Assembly: GCF_003425985.1 (NCBI RefSeq) | Contig: NZ_CP022985.1 | Location: 2,960,001 to 3,024,000, forward strand | DNA from: Mariniflexile sp. TRM1-10 | Lineage (GTDB): Bacteria; Bacteroidota; Bacteroidia; Flavobacteriales; Flavobacteriaceae | Direction of reading: 5' to 3' | Length of the DNA: 64,000 nucleotides | Shown: positions 61,328 to 64,000 of the stretch, in pieces | Layout: every line of letters begins with the position of its first letter | Numbering within the stretch: the stretch's first letter is position 1 | Made by a program: the position numbers and the translations under genes | The notes under the pieces: model-generated | What the model was told of the DNA's origin: nothing | The model's database searches: none | Seen by the model: only the letters and a program-made list of their open reading frames with translations

Positions 61328-62257
61328 CTATTCAATTTTAAATAAAGTCATGTAAATTTTACTTAAGCCGTTATCACTTTGCTCAATATGCTTTTTTAAT
61401 TCAGATATATTATTGAAAGTTTTTGGCTTCATATTATTCCTTTTGCTTGTAAAATATAATATTTGGTTTTTATCATCATAGAAGGGGCAGTATTCCATAT
61501 ACTTGGTATTAATGGGGGCGCCTAGGTTTACTGCCTTTTTCCATGTTCCGTTAAAATCTTTCTTTGATAGGTACAAATCACCACTTCCTAAGCCATCTTT
61601 CTCATTATACTTTGTGAATATTATAAAATCTTCTTTCTTTGAAATAAAAGCATTAAACTCATAACCACTACTGTTTATGTTTTCGTCTAATAAAACAGGA
61701 GCTAAATAGTTTCCAGCTTCCCATTTGCAAAAATAAATATCATCTTTCCCTGATCCATTGGGAGACACCATTGTAAAATACAGGTTGTTATTTTCACTAA
61801 CAGAAGGATAAAATTCATCTAAGTTAGAATTAACGGGTTTCCCTAAATTCTTGGGTTTAGACCAATCATTATCCGTAGCATTTCTATCAACATACCAAAT
61901 GTCAAAATCTTTTTTATTGGCATGAGAATCGTCTAGAGGTCTGTCGGAAACAAAAAAGAGTCGTTTTCCATCAACCGACAGAAAGGGTTCCAAATACATG
62001 TACTTATCGCAAAAAGGAAGAAGTTCGGGCTCTAACCATTTATTGTCTTCCTTTTTAATATAAGCTATTTGCGAAATTTCCTGTCCAGGACTTTGTATTG
62101 TAAAAAAGGCTTCATGGCCATTTTGTGAAATACAAAAATCCCGTACATTAAGAAATTGATTTAGAGCGCTATTAAATTGAGTAACATCAGTTTCGTTTTG
62201 GGCTAGCAATAAATTTGGAATTAAAATCAATGCTATTATGAGTCTAGATGGTGTCAT
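61328..62257 (-). CDS. Secreted PD40 beta-propeller protein
   Basis: 309 residues with signal peptide (LIIALILIPNLLLAQ). Repeats of the PD40/TolB type (FLSVDGKRLFFVSDRPLDD, FYPSVSENNNLYFTMVSPNG, YCPFYDDKNQILYFTSKR) forming about half to a full propeller. There is no OmpA domain at the end. Probably periplasmic; function unknown. Confidence 0.8.
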   Translation of the reverse strand: MTPSRLIIALILIPNLLLAQNETDVTQFNSALNQFLNVRDFCISQNGHEAFFTIQSPGQEISQIAYIKKEDNKWLEPELLPFCDKYMYLEPFLSVDGKRLFFVSDRPLDDSHANKKDFDIWYVDRNATDNDWSKPKNLGKPVNSNLDEFYPSVSENNNLYFTMVSPNGSGKDDIYFCKWEAGNYLAPVLLDENINSSGYEFNAFISKKEDFIIFTKYNEKDGLGSGDLYLSKKDFNGTWKKAVNLGAPINTKYMEYCPFYDDKNQILYFTSKRNNMKPKTFNNISELKKHIEQSDNGLSKIYMTLFKIE

Positions 62258-62271
62258 GAATTATGTTTGTT

Positions 62272-62404
62272 ATGCGAATCAAGGGTTGGTTTTTAAAGAA
62301 TGTTAATATTCAGATAGTTGAGGTTTGACCTTTGCCAAAGTTCAAAACTTTGGCAAAGGTATCTCCTAATTGGTAAGGCTCATTTTTCAACCCTTGATTC
62401 GCAT
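62272..62404 (-). mobile_element. MITE-like element, copy 2 (inverted)
   Basis: 133 bp, ends ATGCGAATCAAGGGTTG and CAACCCTTGATTCGCAT, 15-bp central palindrome (62328-62360). TTTGTTAT occurs on both sides, one base out of register, as a possible target duplication. Confidence 0.8.
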
Positions 62405-62780
62405 TTGTTATAAAGTTATAGCCTATTTTTATATAAGGAACTCATTTAAAGTTTTTCAATTTGCTAAAAAATTGCTGATTTCAGCTCTGTTTTTGCCTTT
62501 TCTTCCTTCCGTAGTGCTGCTATGAAACTCAAAAAAGCCTTCAACAGAACTAAAACCCCCCTAATTTTCGCTTAATTTCAAGAACTTTAAATGAGTTCAA
62601 GATTAAACGGATATTAATTCTAATTTTTCATTAGCTTTTTGATCTTAGGTAAACTAAAATAAATCATTATAGTCAAACCTAAAAGAAATTTAGATGTTTC
62701 ATATAATTATTATACTAAACAAAGATTTAATTTTATTTAAATTTCATAATTTGGAATGCTCTCAATAAACAATATCATAA
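62405..62780 (+). other. gap with upstream element copy 4
   Basis: 62,480-62,600 matches the dispersed upstream element (CCGTAGTGCTGCTATGAAAC, CTAATTTTCGCTTAATTTC, AATGAGTTCAA). The rest is AT-rich without a gene. Confidence 0.55.
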
Positions 62781-64000
62781 ATGATAAAAATTCATACATT
62801 TTTTAACTTAAAGATCATTCTTCTGCTAAGCTTAATTTTCGTTTTAGGATGTACAAATAAATCAGAAACAGAAAAATACAAAATTGGTTTTTCCCAATGC
62901 TTAGGTGATAATTTATGGCGCGATGCCATGAACCATTCTATGCAAATACAAGCGTCGTTATTGCAAGATAGTCTTAAGCTTGAAATATTTGAAGCCCATA
63001 GAGACACTGAGCGACAAATCGCACAAATAGAAAAAATGATTCAAGAAAAATTTGATTTAATCATTATTTCACCACAAGAACCCACTAGTATTGTACCTGT
63101 AATAGAAAAAGCTTTTGATTCTGGTATTCCGATAATTTTAATTGACAGAAAAATTAATTCTAATAAGTTTACAACTTTTGTTGGTGCAGACAATTTAGAG
63201 GTGGGACGAAATGCAGCAAATTATATAGCTTCAAAAGATGGTAAAATCAAGAATGTAGTCGAAATTAAAGGTGTTGATAATTCCACGCCAGTAATAGAAA
63301 GAAGTAAAGGGTTTCATCAAACTATTGAAAAGGAGCCAACAATTAATTTAATAGAAAGTATTGTTGGTCCTGATAATACTAAATTTAAAGCTCTTATAGA
63401 CTCAATTGATATGAAGCCAATACACTATGTTTTTGCTTTTAATGATGAACTCGCTTATCAAGTATGGGATGTAGCTAATGAAATGGGAGTAGCTAATAAA
63501 ATTAAGTTTATTGGTGTTGACGGATTAAACGGTTCCAATGGCGGTATACAGATGGTTAAAGACAAGGTTTTGGAAGCAACCATACTTTACCCTACTGCAG
63601 GTTCTGAAGCAATAAAGTTAGCAATGACGATTCTCAAAGGGAAAAACGTATCTAAATATAATATCCTTAGCTCAACTGTTATAGATTCTCGTAACGCAGA
63701 TATTATGCAAAATCAGTTTGATAAGATTATCGAACATCAAGAAGATATTGAAAGCCAGCAAAGTAAAATTAAAGAACAACAAGAAACTTATACCTCCCAA
63801 AGCAGGACATTACGATTAGTTTTAGGGCTATTAATTATTAGCGTCATACTAGGATCCATTATAATATATTCATGGAATATTATTAGGCAAAAAAAGAGAG
63901 AGTTAGAAATAATCAATAAAAAAATTATAATCCAGCGAGACCAAATAAAAACCAGTAATGAAGCAAAAGTGAATTTTTTTACTGGTTTATCACATGAGTT
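62781..64000 (+). CDS. Hybrid two-component sensor with periplasmic binding domain (partial)
   Basis: 406 complete codons visible, cut by the window edge. Lipoprotein-like signal (LSLIFVLGC), then a type I periplasmic sugar-binding-like domain (YKIGFSQCLGDNLWRDAM, FDLIIISPQEP, KFIGVDGLNG) to about 300, a coiled coil, one transmembrane helix (about 345-365) and the start of a histidine kinase with FFTGLSHE. This is the layout of hybrid two-component systems that sense sugars in Bacteroidota. Kinase, receiver and AraC parts should follow. Confidence 0.9.
   Translation, partial: MIKIHTFFNLKIILLLSLIFVLGCTNKSETEKYKIGFSQCLGDNLWRDAMNHSMQIQASLLQDSLKLEIFEAHRDTERQIAQIEKMIQEKFDLIIISPQEPTSIVPVIEKAFDSGIPIILIDRKINSNKFTTFVGADNLEVGRNAANYIASKDGKIKNVVEIKGVDNSTPVIERSKGFHQTIEKEPTINLIESIVGPDNTKFKALIDSIDMKPIHYVFAFNDELAYQVWDVANEMGVANKIKFIGVDGLNGSNGGIQMVKDKVLEATILYPTAGSEAIKLAMTILKGKNVSKYNILSSTVIDSRNADIMQNQFDKIIEHQEDIESQQSKIKEQQETYTSQSRTLRLVLGLLIISVILGSIIIYSWNIIRQKKRELEIINKKIIIQRDQIKTSNEAKVNFFTGLSHE

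Overview
The window reads as chromosome of a low-GC member of the Flavobacteriaceae (Bacteroidota), probably from a cold or marine habitat. The grounds are the AT-rich sequence, start sites without strong Shine-Dalgarno boxes, promoters of the form TTG-N18-TAnnTTTG, lipoprotein signals, a TonB/TonB-dependent receptor pair, LytTR and hybrid two-component systems, and an ice-binding (DUF3494) lipoprotein. No rRNA, tRNA or CRISPR was seen.

Positions 1 to about 38,430 form an integron-type gene-cassette array. About 37 small units, almost all on the + strand, are separated by about 40 attC-like sites. The deciding evidence is a per-cassette core match: the first bases of each cassette (R', usually GTTGTA.. 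or GTTAGG..) are the reverse complement of the R'' core directly after the same cassette's gene. Thirteen cassettes match perfectly over 8-10 bases and others at 7-9 positions. Each attC differs from its neighbours at the core but shares long internal sequence, sorted here into families A1, A2, B, C, D and E. No integron integrase lies in the window, so here the array is integrase-less (CALIN-like); intI and attI would be expected to the left. The A1 and A2 sites hold intrinsic terminators followed by a conserved TATATTGCAT block, which may be a promoter. An IS4-family element sits in one attC with a 9-bp target duplication, one secreted-protein cassette is duplicated, and several attC sites are truncated.

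Most cassette genes encode small secreted, lipoprotein or membrane proteins of unknown function. Recognisable cargo includes an RNA 2'-phosphotransferase (KptA), a three-gene oxidoreductase/SDR/HxlR unit, an Asp/Glu racemase with an NTF2-like protein, a leucine-rich-repeat lipoprotein, a HEAT-like tandem-repeat protein, two TonB C-terminal-domain-like secreted proteins, a TPR protein, a serine-hydrolase-like protein and zinc-ribbon proteins.

From 38.4 to about 43.4 kb the array seems to decay: a ClC channel, a membrane protein, a GAF kinase plus response regulator (still bounded by matching cores) and a SRPBCC protein lie among attC fragments. From 43.6 kb to the end the genes are ordinary chromosome: a CopD-like membrane protein, a CLC-F-type fluoride exporter on the minus strand behind a fluoride riboswitch, the ice-binding protein, topB-rluE, an ECF sigma with a membrane partner, type II NADH dehydrogenase, a TonB-dependent receptor and TonB, a TPR/LytS/2TM/LytTR block, a PD40 propeller protein, and the start of a hybrid two-component sensor cut by the window edge. 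This part also carries a pair of inverted 133-bp MITE-like elements and several dispersed intergenic repeats.
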